A stretch of DNA of 44,388 nucleotides from PALSA-243 sp049522755 (GTDB lineage Bacteria; Acidobacteriota; Terriglobia; Bryobacterales; Bryobacteraceae). Numbering within the stretch: the first letter of the stretch is position 1; the number at the start of each line of letters is the position of its first letter. The notes beneath the pieces are model-generated. The model searched no databases, was not told where the DNA came from, and saw only the letters and a list, made by a program, of their open reading frames with translations. Shown in pieces: positions 34,295 to 42,027 of the stretch. The stretch covers positions 1 through 44,388 of the forward strand of contig JBEKNN010000034.1 in the NCBI GenBank assembly GCA_049522755.1, written 5' to 3'. The translations under genes were made by a program, and so were the position numbers.

Positions 34295-34563
34295 ATTTTC
34301 TACATTCTTCCGCGACTATGTTTTGTAACCGGCGAGACCTATAACCGGGCGACCGCAGCCCGTGCGACCGCTCGCATCTAGTTTCTAGACCGCGCCTCAT
34401 CCACGACCACCATCCACCTGGTGCGCCGCGCGGCATTCGCCGGGGTGCATCCCCGCGAGATCGCCAAAGCCGAACACGTATCTAAAGACCCGCTGGCATC
34501 TCGACGTAAAGCTCACAGCGAGCACGGATGTCGATAATGACCTGCTGGGCTGTTACGCCAGGC
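34295..34563 (+). other. Short gap with a decayed open frame
   Basis: From 34322 a frame reads FVTGETYNRATAARATARI, an internal stop TAG, then FLDRASSTTTIHLVRRAAFA, GVHPREIAKAEHVSKDPLA, ending at TAA 34535-34537. The run after the stop has coding-like composition but I recognise no family and it has no Shine-Dalgarno sequence. Possibly a fossil gene; otherwise the stretch is empty. Confidence 0.25.
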
Positions 34564-35571
34564 TTATGACCTTTGCATCCGACGTGTAGCCGCCATCTTC
34601 ACCGCCATCCGCATCGCCTGCTTCATGCTGCGCGCGTCGCCCTGATTCTTTCCCGCGATGTCGAATGCCGTGCCATGGTCCACCGAAGTCCGTATGATCG
34701 GGATGCCCAGCGAGACATTCACCGTGCCCTCGAAATCGATCAGCTTCATGGGAATGTGGCCCTGATCGTGGTACATCGCCACCACCAGATCGTAAGCGCC
34801 GCGCGACGCCTGCAGGAATATCGTGTCTCCCGCGTGCGGCCCGCTGCACGCGATGCCTTTGGCGCGCGCGGCCTCCACCGCGGGCGCGATCAGCGATTCG
34901 TCTTCCTGTCCGAACAGGCCGTGCTCGCCGGCGTGCGGATTGAGCCCGCAAACGGCAATGCGCGGCCGCTCGAATCCCAGCAATCGCATCGCATCGTAGC
35001 CCAGTTCAATGGTGCGCGCAATACGCGCGGTGTTGAGATCGCAGGCCGCGCGCAGCGCCACGTGCGTGCTCACGTGGACCGTGCACAGCCGCTCGCTGGC
35101 CAGCAGCATGCGCGATTCGGTTGCGCCGCACAGGGCCGCGATGTACTCCGTGTGTCCGGAAAACGGCTGCCCCGACGGCTGTCCCGACATCATCACGGCT
35201 TCCTTATTGAGCGGCGCGGTGACCATGGCGTCCGCCTCTCCACTCATGCACAATTGCGTTGCGACGCGGACGTATTCCACCGCCGCAGCACCGCATCGCG
35301 CGTCCAGTCTACCGAAGGCGAAGCCGCCGAGATCGCCCAGCGTTCCGGTGTTGCGGAGCTCGGATGTCGTGCCTAGTCCGGATATCGCGAGCTTCAAGCC
35401 CGTGAATTGCTCCGCCATCTGGAGCACGCGTCCGTCGCCCACCACGATCCACCGCGCCAGCGCTGCTACCTCAGGGTCGGCTAGAGCTTTCAAGACGATC
35501 TCAGGCCCGATGCCGGCCGGGTCGCCCATCGTGAGTGCAATCGCAGGTAGGTGGCTTAAGCTTTCGGGCAT
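34564..35571 (-). CDS. pdxA: PdxA-family dehydrogenase (probably PdxA2, threonate/erythronate-4-phosphate)
   Basis: A 335-residue protein with signatures ALTMGDPAGIGPEIVLKAL, VTAPLNKEAVM, SGHTEYIAALCG, ICGLNPHAGEHGLFGQED-type block (VCGLNPHAGE), AMYHDQGHIPMKLI and VDHGTAFDIAGK. PdxA proper makes pyridoxine precursor; PdxA2 members act on 4-phospho-threonate/erythronate. Because it is preceded by a DUF1537 kinase (stop overlap 16 bp), the PdxA2 role is more likely. The gene symbol is given for the family, not the exact activity. Confidence 0.88.
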   Translation of the reverse strand: MPESLSHLPAIALTMGDPAGIGPEIVLKALADPEVAALARWIVVGDGRVLQMAEQFTGLKLAISGLGTTSELRNTGTLGDLGGFAFGRLDARCGAAAVEYVRVATQLCMSGEADAMVTAPLNKEAVMMSGQPSGQPFSGHTEYIAALCGATESRMLLASERLCTVHVSTHVALRAACDLNTARIARTIELGYDAMRLLGFERPRIAVCGLNPHAGEHGLFGQEDESLIAPAVEAARAKGIACSGPHAGDTIFLQASRGAYDLVVAMYHDQGHIPMKLIDFEGTVNVSLGIPIIRTSVDHGTAFDIAGKNQGDARSMKQAMRMAVKMAATRRMQRS

Positions 35572-36692
35572 GTGAAGAAGTCCGTTATCGCAATCAGAGC
35601 GCCGGAATCGCCGAAGGCCCCGGATTTGGTGGCAACCGCGACGCCGTCAAATGTGCCGCCGCGGAGAGTTCCCCAGGGAATTCCAGCCTCCACTTCATCA
35701 TGAAGCTCGATGCCCCGCGCGCGCAAGGCGCGGCAAACGTGCGCGGCCGTATCGCCGCCAGAGAGCGCCAGTGCCCCGGCCACTTCGCAGGCCCCTCGCA
35801 GCAATTCGGCGATACGCTTCTCCGGAATGCGCCCGCGCGGTATTTCGAGCATCACGTTGCGGCCGTCGCGCAAAGCATCCACGATCTCGCCGGGCGCCGC
35901 AACTTCCGCGAAGAGGGCGCATACAGGCCGCTCGGCCAACAGGCGGCTTTGCTGCGCCAGCGTCGCCGGATGAGTCGATCCAATGCAGAACAGTACCGGC
36001 CCGAAGCGGCTCGCCTGGCGCGCAATTCTCTCACGGCCCGCGGAAATGCTTCGCGCCAGCGCAGCCGCCAAGCCAGCCGATCCGGCCCACAGAATTCGGC
36101 CCTTCCATTCCGTCATGGCTTCCACTACCGCATCGAGATCCGCATCGCAGACCGCGTCCACCGAGACGTAGCGGACACCGCCACCGATCGCTACTGTGAC
36201 GCCGCCGGCGCGGATATGCCGATGCGAGGCGAGCCCCTGCGCCTGAAAGTAAGCGCCGATCTCGACCGCTTCAAACTCGGCGGGGCCAGTCAAGAGATCA
36301 TCCACTCGATCAGCCACTCGTAGCCAGCCGTCCGCCACAATTCGCTTCATAGCCGGAAACGCCGGCGTAATCACCGCCGCGTCGCAGCCGAACGCCGATA
36401 CCGTGGCGGCGATTTCCGCGCCCGCGTTGCCGCGCAACGTCGAATCGATCTTCTTGAACAGGATGCGCGCCTTTGTGTCGGCAAGCCGTCGCGCCGTGTC
36501 CAAGATGGCACGCCGCGAATCGTCCACGCTCAAGCCGCGGCTATCCGTGCTGACGGCTAGCACATCGGGATTCGGAACTCCGGCTCCCAATTCCAGCGCC
36601 ACCGCGGTCCGGCGCCCGTTCACCGCGAACTGGACCGCGGCGTCGCACGCCCCGGTCAGGTCGTCGGCGATCAGCAGGCATTCCACTAGCAC
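35556..36692 (-). CDS. DUF1537 four-carbon acid sugar kinase
   Basis: A 378-residue protein from GTG 36692. N-terminal sugar-binding half: IADDLTGACDAAVQFA, SRRAILDTARRLAD, KKIDSTLRGN and FPAMKR; C-terminal nucleotide-binding half: WAGSAGLAAALA, LALSGGDTAAHV, EVEAGIPWGTLRGG and VATKSGAFGD. DUF1537 kinases phosphorylate threonate, erythronate and similar four-carbon acids, and the product is oxidised and decarboxylated by PdxA2. The stop lies 16 bp inside pdxA, and the start is 4 bp after the stop of the NadD-like gene, so all three are cotranscribed. Confidence 0.87.
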   Translation of the reverse strand: MLVECLLIADDLTGACDAAVQFAVNGRRTAVALELGAGVPNPDVLAVSTDSRGLSVDDSRRAILDTARRLADTKARILFKKIDSTLRGNAGAEIAATVSAFGCDAAVITPAFPAMKRIVADGWLRVADRVDDLLTGPAEFEAVEIGAYFQAQGLASHRHIRAGGVTVAIGGGVRYVSVDAVCDADLDAVVEAMTEWKGRILWAGSAGLAAALARSISAGRERIARQASRFGPVLFCIGSTHPATLAQQSRLLAERPVCALFAEVAAPGEIVDALRDGRNVMLEIPRGRIPEKRIAELLRGACEVAGALALSGGDTAAHVCRALRARGIELHDEVEAGIPWGTLRGGTFDGVAVATKSGAFGDSGALIAITDFFTCPKA

Positions 36693-36696
36693 CTGG

Positions 36697-37359
36697 TTAG
36701 CACGCGTACGCCCGCCTCACCAGTTCCCGGGCCCCCTCCGGCGCCAGATGCTCCCACGGCATCCCGTGCGCGATCCGCTCCCGTACCTCGGTCGATGAAA
36801 CATGATCGAATTCGCCGTCCAGTGCCAAGATCCTGACACTGTGACGAGCATTCGCCACTATTTCGAACTCGCCGCGCCGCGCGGCCACGAGCAGATCGAA
36901 CTGATGGAGCATTTTGCTCACGGCTTCCGGCTCGCCGTAGTCCCAGTTGAGAATGCGCTCGGCGGCGTCGCGGCCGCATAGGAATGTCGGCCGGACGTCT
37001 TCGCCGTAAGCCTCGCGACACTCCGCCGCGATTTCGACGAACAAACCGCCATCCGCCGCCGCAATCGAAAATGCCGGCTCATCCGCCAGAGCGGCGTGCA
37101 ACATCTGCACCCGTGCCGCGAATGGCGCGCCATGATATGCCTTATGCGGGAAGGTCCTCGGTAAAACGAAGACCACCTCGCCAACGGGTGAGCCGCCCTG
37201 TGATCCGGATTGTGAAAGCGCCGCGCGAGCGAGGGCCAGATGCGCCACCGTTACCGGATTGAACGCGCCAGCAAGGATGCCGATGCGCCGCGGCGCTGCA
37301 GTTGCAGCCACGAGCGCCCCCGACTGCGACTGCCCGCCGGCGCGGCGAAAGAACTCCAT
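36697..37359 (-). CDS. NadD-like nicotinate-nucleotide adenylyltransferase family protein
   Basis: A 220-residue protein starting MEFFRRAGGQSQSGALVAAT; the frame is open for 25 codons more through the direct repeats but that part is repeat-encoded. The nucleotidyltransferase core is visible: RRIGILAGAFNPVTVAHLAL (the usual FxPxHxGH is NPVTVAH here, 34-40), VLPRTFPHKAY, FLCGRDAAERILNWDYG and VSSTEVRERI (187-196). The first motif has T for H and A for G, which may narrow activity. Its position at the head of the kinase-PdxA operon is unusual. It may make NAD, or a specialised dinucleotide. Confidence 0.75.
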   Translation of the reverse strand: MEFFRRAGGQSQSGALVAATAAPRRIGILAGAFNPVTVAHLALARAALSQSGSQGGSPVGEVVFVLPRTFPHKAYHGAPFAARVQMLHAALADEPAFSIAAADGGLFVEIAAECREAYGEDVRPTFLCGRDAAERILNWDYGEPEAVSKMLHQFDLLVAARRGEFEIVANARHSVRILALDGEFDHVSSTEVRERIAHGMPWEHLAPEGARELVRRAYAC

Positions 37360-37364
37360 CGTTC

Positions 37365-37438
37365 GATACACCAAGGGTCGTTTGATACACCAAGGTCCGG
37401 CCGCTCCGATACACCAAGGGCCTCTGACACACAAAGGG
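37365..37438 (-). promoter_or_regulatory. Four direct repeats (GATACACCAAGGG) upstream of the NadD-like gene
   Basis: Copies at 37365-37377, 37384-37396, 37408-37420 and 37426-37438 (last GACACACAAAGGG). Start-to-start distances are 19, 24 and 18. They end 6 nt upstream of the gene start and reach into the DksA terminator stem. They look like iterated protein-binding sites. Confidence 0.5.
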
Positions 37439-37461
37439 CGCGGGACTTCCCCCGCGCCCTT
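37434..37461 (-). terminator. Intrinsic terminator of the DksA-like gene
   Basis: A perfect 11-bp stem AAGGGCGCGGG/CCCGCGCCCTT with a 6-nt loop (37445-37450), 16 nt beyond the stop codon of the DksA-like gene when read on the minus strand. The tail is TTTGTGTG, so the U run is short. Confidence 0.75.
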
Positions 37462-37477
37462 CGCCCTTCAAAGATTC

Positions 37478-37867
37478 TTAGGCCGCGTTGAGCAGCAACT
37501 CGTCCCTGCCGTCGCTGGTATCGGCCACGAACTCATGGCGGTCGGAGGCTTCCTGGCAGCGGATGCAATACTTCGTCCACGGCACCGCTTCGAGACGCTT
37601 CGGCTTGATGTCTTCCTCGCAATGGAGGCACACCCCGTAGCTGCCGTCTGTGATCCGCCCCAGTGCGCCCTTCACGTTGCGCAACAGGTTCGATTCCCGG
37701 TCGAGATTACGGATGGCCAGTTCCCGCTCTCCAGCGAGCTGCACTTCATCCAAGGCGTCCGGGGTCTTTTCAATTGCGATGTCTTCCCGGTTACGCAGTC
37801 CGGCGGAAAGTTCCGTCTGCTTGGCTTCGAGCACCGCTCTATACTTGTTGAGTTCGGTTTGATTCAT
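37478..37867 (-). CDS. TraR/DksA-type zinc-finger protein
   Basis: A 129-residue protein MNQTELNKYRAVLEAKQTEL... with two N-terminal helices forming a coiled coil (to about 70), then the zinc finger C80-LHC83...C101-IRC104 in YGVCLHCEEDIKPKRLEAVPW and TKYCIRCQEASD. It is the size of the DksA/TraR-C4 family, which binds in the RNA polymerase secondary channel and modulates the stringent response. A Shine-Dalgarno AGAGGAGA lies before the start. A terminator follows 16 nt after the stop codon. Confidence 0.9.
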   Translation of the reverse strand: MNQTELNKYRAVLEAKQTELSAGLRNREDIAIEKTPDALDEVQLAGERELAIRNLDRESNLLRNVKGALGRITDGSYGVCLHCEEDIKPKRLEAVPWTKYCIRCQEASDRHEFVADTSDGRDELLLNAA

Positions 37868-38188
37868 TGGTCCATCTCCTCTTGAGCCGGTAATTTTTTA
37901 ACTTGTTCTATTTACCGCAACCATATAGACGACGTTTTTCGCTAAAGGTTGCAGGTTCCGGGTTGCCCCATTCGAGCTATTTACGATTCTTTACCCGTTG
38001 TCCGGCGTCCTTCACGCGCTGAAGTAAAGCAATCCTCGTGCCAAATCACTGCACTGCCCGTTCCGCGTTTTCCCTGGCACGGCGGAACCATCCTTCCCTT
38101 TCCGGCAGATGATACCATCTGATTCTTGGAAGGCCAACTTAATCGGTGCATACAAACACCTACGGTTAAACGGTGCAACTGGGCCGGG
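37868..38188. other. Divergent intergenic stretch before the membrane protein
   Basis: It holds the minus-strand leader of the DksA-like gene (AT-rich, 37890-37960, with AGGAG near its start) and, for the plus-strand gene, no clear promoter or Shine-Dalgarno sequence. A 7-bp inverted repeat CGTGCCA/TGGCACG with a long loop lies near 38037-38082. Short open frames here lack recognisable features. Confidence 0.4.
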
Positions 38189-39742
38189 ATGTTCGCAAGT
38201 ATTTTTTTCTTTCTCGCCGGCCAACCATTCATCGGCGCCCTGGGCATCCAAACCGACGAGGCGCTGTTTGCCGTTCCGGTTTTTGAGCCGCGCGCCGCGT
38301 TGTATTCCTTTACTATCGGCCATTCCCAGATTTCCTTGATGCTGATGAGCTACCTGGGATGCGTCAAAACACTGCTATACCGGCCGATTTTCCGCCTGTT
38401 CGGTACCGGAGCCTACGCGGTGCGCGAACCGGCCCTGTTGATGGGAGCGGCCAGCGTCTGGCTGTTTTTCCTGCTGCTGCGCCGGATTGCCGGCGTGCGC
38501 GCGGCCAGTATAGGATGCTGCCTGCTGGCGGTGGATTCAGTTTATCTGCTCACGACCTGCTTCGACTGGGGGCCGGTGGCGCTTCAGCATTTGCTGATCG
38601 TGGGCGGAGTTCTATTACTGATGCGGTTCTACCAGACCATGTCAAGCCTTTCGCTGGCTGCGGGGTTCTTCCTATTGGGCTTGGCGTTGTGGGATAAAGC
38701 CTTGGCGATATGGATGTTAGGCGGACTCGGGGTCGCTGGAATCCTGATCTTTCCGCGCCAAATATGGGCTGTGACCGGGGTTCGGCGAGTCCTCATCTCC
38801 GTAGCCGCTCTGGCGCTGGGGGCACTGCCACTGATTGTTTACAATGTGCATACCAGCTTAGCTACACTCCGGGAGAACACCGGCTGGGATACGCGCAACC
38901 TACCCAACAAGACGCGCATTCTGGCGGAAACTGCGCGCGGCGGAATCCTCTTGGGCTATTTCAACGCTGAAGACAGGGATACTCCCGTCCCGAAGCAGCC
39001 TTCCGGAGCGATCGAGAAAGCCTCCGCCGCATTGGCCGAGTTTGACGGCGACCAGTCGTCGGGCTGGATGCTCTACATCTTCTTCGCGGCGGTGCTGCTG
39101 GCTCCACTAGGCGGATGGAACGCGACTCGAGCCGTGGCGTTCTTTCTGATCGCGATGGCCGTCGCCTGGATTCAGATGGTGCTCAACCCGCATACGGGCG
39201 GCAGCGCACATCACACCATCCTGCTGTGGCCGTGGCCGCAAGCCGTGATCGCGGTTTCGTTCGCGGGCGTCTCCCGGCGGATGGGCCGGTTCGGCGTGCC
39301 GGCGGTGGCAGTGGTGGTCGCGCTAACCTGTGCGTCCTGTCTGCTGGTAACCAACGAATACTACGCCAAGATAGTGCGCAATGGCGGCGCGCCGGTCTGG
39401 AGTGCGGCGGTGTTTCCGCTGGCTGAGCAGTTGCGGCACACCGGCGCCGCGTATGTGTTCTGCACCGATTGGGGGATTTTCGATTCCATTGCTCTGCTCG
39501 ACCGGAACCGGCCGCCGGTGCGGAATGCCATCGGCGCGGAGAAGGACCCGACCGATCTCAAGTGGGCGTTGAACGACCCGACCAGCGTATTCGTGGGTCA
39601 CGTCAAAGCGGTCGAGGCACTCGCCGGCGTCAACGAGCAAGTGGTCGCGGCCGCGGAGAAACTAGGTTACCGGCAGGAAATAGTAAGTACGATTGCGGAT
39701 GGATATGGGCGGGATATTTTCACCGTCTACCGGTTCCATTGA
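38189..39742 (+). CDS. Polytopic membrane protein, GT39/ArnT-like glycosyltransferase fold
   Basis: A protein of about 517 residues from ATG 38189 (MFASIFFFLAGQPFIGALG); a TTG 63 bp earlier would add 21 residues. Hydrophobic segments include LLMGAASVWLFFLLLRRIAG, LLIVGGVLLLMRFY, LSLAAGFFLLGLALWDKALA, GGLGVAGILIFP, VLISVAALALGALPLIVYN and several near the middle (LYIFFAAVLLAPLGGW). The loop TDEALFAVPVFEPRAALYSF near the first segment resembles the acidic D-E loop of PMT/ArnT-type glycosyltransferases. The C-terminal ~110 residues are soluble (NEYYAKIVRNGGAPVWSAAV...). The sugar donor and acceptor are unknown. Confidence 0.65.
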   Translation: MFASIFFFLAGQPFIGALGIQTDEALFAVPVFEPRAALYSFTIGHSQISLMLMSYLGCVKTLLYRPIFRLFGTGAYAVREPALLMGAASVWLFFLLLRRIAGVRAASIGCCLLAVDSVYLLTTCFDWGPVALQHLLIVGGVLLLMRFYQTMSSLSLAAGFFLLGLALWDKALAIWMLGGLGVAGILIFPRQIWAVTGVRRVLISVAALALGALPLIVYNVHTSLATLRENTGWDTRNLPNKTRILAETARGGILLGYFNAEDRDTPVPKQPSGAIEKASAALAEFDGDQSSGWMLYIFFAAVLLAPLGGWNATRAVAFFLIAMAVAWIQMVLNPHTGGSAHHTILLWPWPQAVIAVSFAGVSRRMGRFGVPAVAVVVALTCASCLLVTNEYYAKIVRNGGAPVWSAAVFPLAEQLRHTGAAYVFCTDWGIFDSIALLDRNRPPVRNAIGAEKDPTDLKWALNDPTSVFVGHVKAVEALAGVNEQVVAAAEKLGYRQEIVSTIADGYGRDIFTVYRFH

Positions 39743-39917
39743 GTTTGGCGACGGGATCGGACTGCCGGCGCGCCGGTGTCTTTTGTTCGACAACGCTTCG
39801 CTCTGGAGCCGCTCAGCTAGCATGGAAGGTCCGGCATTCCGCCGAGAAATCGGCTACCTGCAAGGCTGAAGCTGGCGGCATCCTCGGCAGCGAGCAATGA
39901 TATGATCCGGAGAGTCG

Positions 39918-40397
39918 ATGCTCGATTCTCTGATCCGGCATTGGGGCGACATGGCCTAACCTGGTGGGGTTGGTCATCAGCTTGTTTACACTTATATTCG
40001 CCAGGCGCGCGTCGAAGGCAGCCGAAGAGGCTCGGGATTTCGTGCTGCGTCAGACCCTCAGGCAAGACATGGAGGCGTGCGGACGTTTGGCCGCGGATAT
40101 AGAGGCATTCGTCGCGCTCGGACAGAGCGATTGCGCCAGTATGAGAGCCCGGGATCTCATGCATCAGATTGCGTTCCTGGATGCCAGATGGGAGATGAAG
40201 TTGCCGCAACAGTCCAGGAGCAACCTTTTGATGGCCACGAGCAACTGGAGCACATTCACAAGGAGATGTCGCGAGTTCCGGTTACGGCGATGACGCCACG
40301 CGCCAGAACGCTGCTCACCCGAGCATGTCACGAAGTCAGTACAATCTTTAGTAGTGAGCGTGGAGCCGCGACGGCGGAGGCGGAGCGCAAGGTTTAA
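39918..40397 (+). pseudogene. Membrane-anchored unknown protein broken by two compensating frameshifts
   Basis: The frame from ATG 39918 reads MLDSLIRHWGDMA then stops at TAA (39957-39960). One extra T there, if removed, continues it as NLVGLVISLFTLIFARRASK, AAEEARDFVLRQTLRQDMEA and on to LPQQSRSNLLMA. Near 40235 one missing base would rejoin EQLEHIHKEMSRVPVTAMT, PRARTLLTRACHEVSTIFSS, ending at TAA 40395-40397. The total length (480 bp, 160 codons) is in frame overall, so insertion and deletion cancel. This was one protein of about 159 residues with an N-terminal TM segment. Real decay or sequencing error cannot be told apart here. Confidence 0.7.
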
Positions 40398-40401
40398 GAC
40401 G

Positions 40402-40728
40402 ATGAAGGAACGAAAAGAGACCTTTTTTCGAGAAGTCTTATCGAAAACTAGTGCTGGCCGAATTCGCTGGCAACCGACCGCGAACGAGTCCGCGTTCTGT
40501 GCGATCATTCCCGGCGGTTACGCAGTCGGGCTGGCGTCGGCCGATATTGGCGGCGTCAAGCGCCTGGCGTTGACTCTAGTCGAGCTCGGTCAGACGCTGC
40601 TTACCGTTGTCAGCGTCAGCGACGTGAGCCAAGGGGAAATGGATGAGTTGTTTGCGCTGGTTCAGGCCCAGACGGAACAAGCCGATTCCAAAGTGGACAC
40701 AGCCATCGAGGCCTTGGCGAATCTCTAA
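40402..40728 (+). CDS. Small protein of unknown function, partner of the broken gene
   Basis: A 108-residue protein MKERKETFFREVLSKTSAGRI... starting 4 bp after the TAA of the restored upstream frame, which supports both readings as an operon. It is soluble with no signal peptide. Features: basic N-terminus, a central hydrophobic-glycine block (CAIIPGGYAVGLASADIGGV) and an acidic helical C-terminus (SQGEMDELFALVQAQTEQAD). I recognise no family. Confidence 0.65.
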   Translation: MKERKETFFREVLSKTSAGRIRWQPTANESAFCAIIPGGYAVGLASADIGGVKRLALTLVELGQTLLTVVSVSDVSQGEMDELFALVQAQTEQADSKVDTAIEALANL

Positions 40729-40776
40729 GCGCTCCGATTCGCAATTCCCCAAAACGGTCGCGGCGCCGATTTTCGC

Positions 40777-41952
40777 TTACCAGAGTTCGTTGGGGCTGAA
40801 GCGAAGGTCGCGGTCGAGAATCATCTCCACAATCGTGCCGCGCGGCAGAACCGCCTCCGGCCGTTTGTCGTGCAGAATTGTGGCGAGACCGGCGCCTACT
40901 CCGGCCCCCGCCCCGATGCCGACGCCGCCGAGCGGGTGACCCGCTGCCGATCCGGCGATTCCACCCACCCCGGCGCCGATCCCTCCGCCGGTGGCGACGG
41001 TTCGAGCGTCGCCGGAGCCATCGCGCTCACCGGTGACTTTACCTTCGTTGGAATCGACCTGGCCGCGCGCGCTGGAATCGGCGGAAACCAGCCGTGAGTG
41101 AAAATCGCGCGCGACTCCGTTCGGCAGCATCAGGGAATCGAAACGAATATATATTTCGCCTTTCCCTTTCACCCCGTGCGCCGGCTTGCTCTCAGTCACG
41201 GTTCCGTTCACGTAGCTGCCGCGCGGTATCACAATACGGCCATCGACGGCGATGGGTTGGATGGTTTCGAGATACACGCGATCGCCTTCATGAGTATGTT
41301 TGGTGTCGAGACCATTGCGCAGGGAGAGAGCGATCCGGGTCCCCGTGAGGACCGTAAGTTCTCCGCTGCCTGGCCGGTCCGGCTGCTTCATCAGCGCCGC
41401 CTCCGAAGGTTGTACGGGATCGAGCAGGGCCGGCGCCGCTCGCTCCGAAGGCTCCGGGTCGGCTAGTCGGGCGTCCCTGATTGGCACTTCCTTGGCGTAG
41501 ACCAACACGCCTTCCACTTCTCCGCTGCGGCGCACCACCTGGCGCGTGATGGTGAGAACGGAGCGGTCGCCCGAGAGTTTCCAACGGTCCATCACCGTAT
41601 AGTCTTGCGACCCCAGCACCTGGGTATTGATGAGGAGCGCGGCGCCTTCCCACTTCGCGACGCTGCTTCGCGTCTCGTCGCCGACCCGGGACCGGGTTTC
41701 CGTGCCATCGAGCAGATACGACCACTGAACCGCGGCGCCATCCGCCGTGTTCGAAGAGCAGCGCACGGCGACATCCTGCTGCACGACGGTCAGAATCTGT
41801 TCCGGCGGCATAGGCAGCGCCTCAGTCTTGCTGCGGCGCGCATCGAGAAGCCATTTTCCCGAGAAATCCCGCTCGGGATCGATGGCGGAAAGAGGCGCAA
41901 TGAGAGCGGCGGACAGGAAAGCGAAAATAACGGGCCGCGCAATGCGTAACAT
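40777..41952 (-). CDS. Secreted surface protein with a TrbI-like region and glycine zipper
   Basis: A 391-residue protein starting MLRIARPVIFAFLSAALIAP, a signal peptide; the frame extends 23 codons upstream through the palindrome. A first domain runs to about 180 (FSGKWLLDARRSKTEALPMP, EQILTVVQQDVAV). Then comes LTGTRIALSLRNGLDTKHTH, EGDRVYLETIQPIAVDGRIV, IPRGSYVNGTVTESKPAHGV, typical of a TrbI/conjugation-like beta domain common in acidobacterial envelope proteins. The C-terminal GGGIGAGVGGIAGSAAGHPL, GGVGIGAGAGVGAGLATI is a glycine-zipper membrane segment. No conjugation genes are nearby, so the role is likely in the envelope. Confidence 0.6.
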   Translation of the reverse strand: MLRIARPVIFAFLSAALIAPLSAIDPERDFSGKWLLDARRSKTEALPMPPEQILTVVQQDVAVRCSSNTADGAAVQWSYLLDGTETRSRVGDETRSSVAKWEGAALLINTQVLGSQDYTVMDRWKLSGDRSVLTITRQVVRRSGEVEGVLVYAKEVPIRDARLADPEPSERAAPALLDPVQPSEAALMKQPDRPGSGELTVLTGTRIALSLRNGLDTKHTHEGDRVYLETIQPIAVDGRIVIPRGSYVNGTVTESKPAHGVKGKGEIYIRFDSLMLPNGVARDFHSRLVSADSSARGQVDSNEGKVTGERDGSGDARTVATGGGIGAGVGGIAGSAAGHPLGGVGIGAGAGVGAGLATILHDKRPEAVLPRGTIVEMILDRDLRFSPNELW

Positions 41953-41997
41953 GAATGCAAGCTTAGCACTCGGGCGGGCGGTTCGTATGGTCGGATT

Positions 41998-42017
41998 GAC
42001 AGACGAAAGCGTCTGTC
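41998..42017 (-). repeat. GACAGACG palindrome between the AKR and surface-protein genes
   Basis: Perfect 8-bp stem GACAGACG/CGTCTGTC with loop AAAG. On the minus strand it reads GTGGGACAGACG-CTTT-CGTCTGTC, i.e. the same family and loop as the element at 23704-23727 with one stem pair changed on both sides (GC to AT). It ends 10 bp before the aldo/keto reductase stop. Confidence 0.75.
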
Positions 42018-42027
42018 CCACATTGGG

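Noticed and set aside
37360..37434. N-terminal extension of the NadD-like protein (CVRGPWCI...)
   Set aside because: The residues are encoded by the GATACACCAAGGG repeats and do not resemble any nucleotidyltransferase N-terminus.
37685..37705. GTTCGATTCCCGG, similar to a tRNA T-arm loop
   Set aside because: It lies inside the zinc-finger gene and no acceptor, D or anticodon arm is found around it.
38037..38082. CGTGCCA/TGGCACG inverted repeat before the membrane protein
   Set aside because: The loop is about 30 nt and the stem only 7 bp with no T tract; too weak to call.
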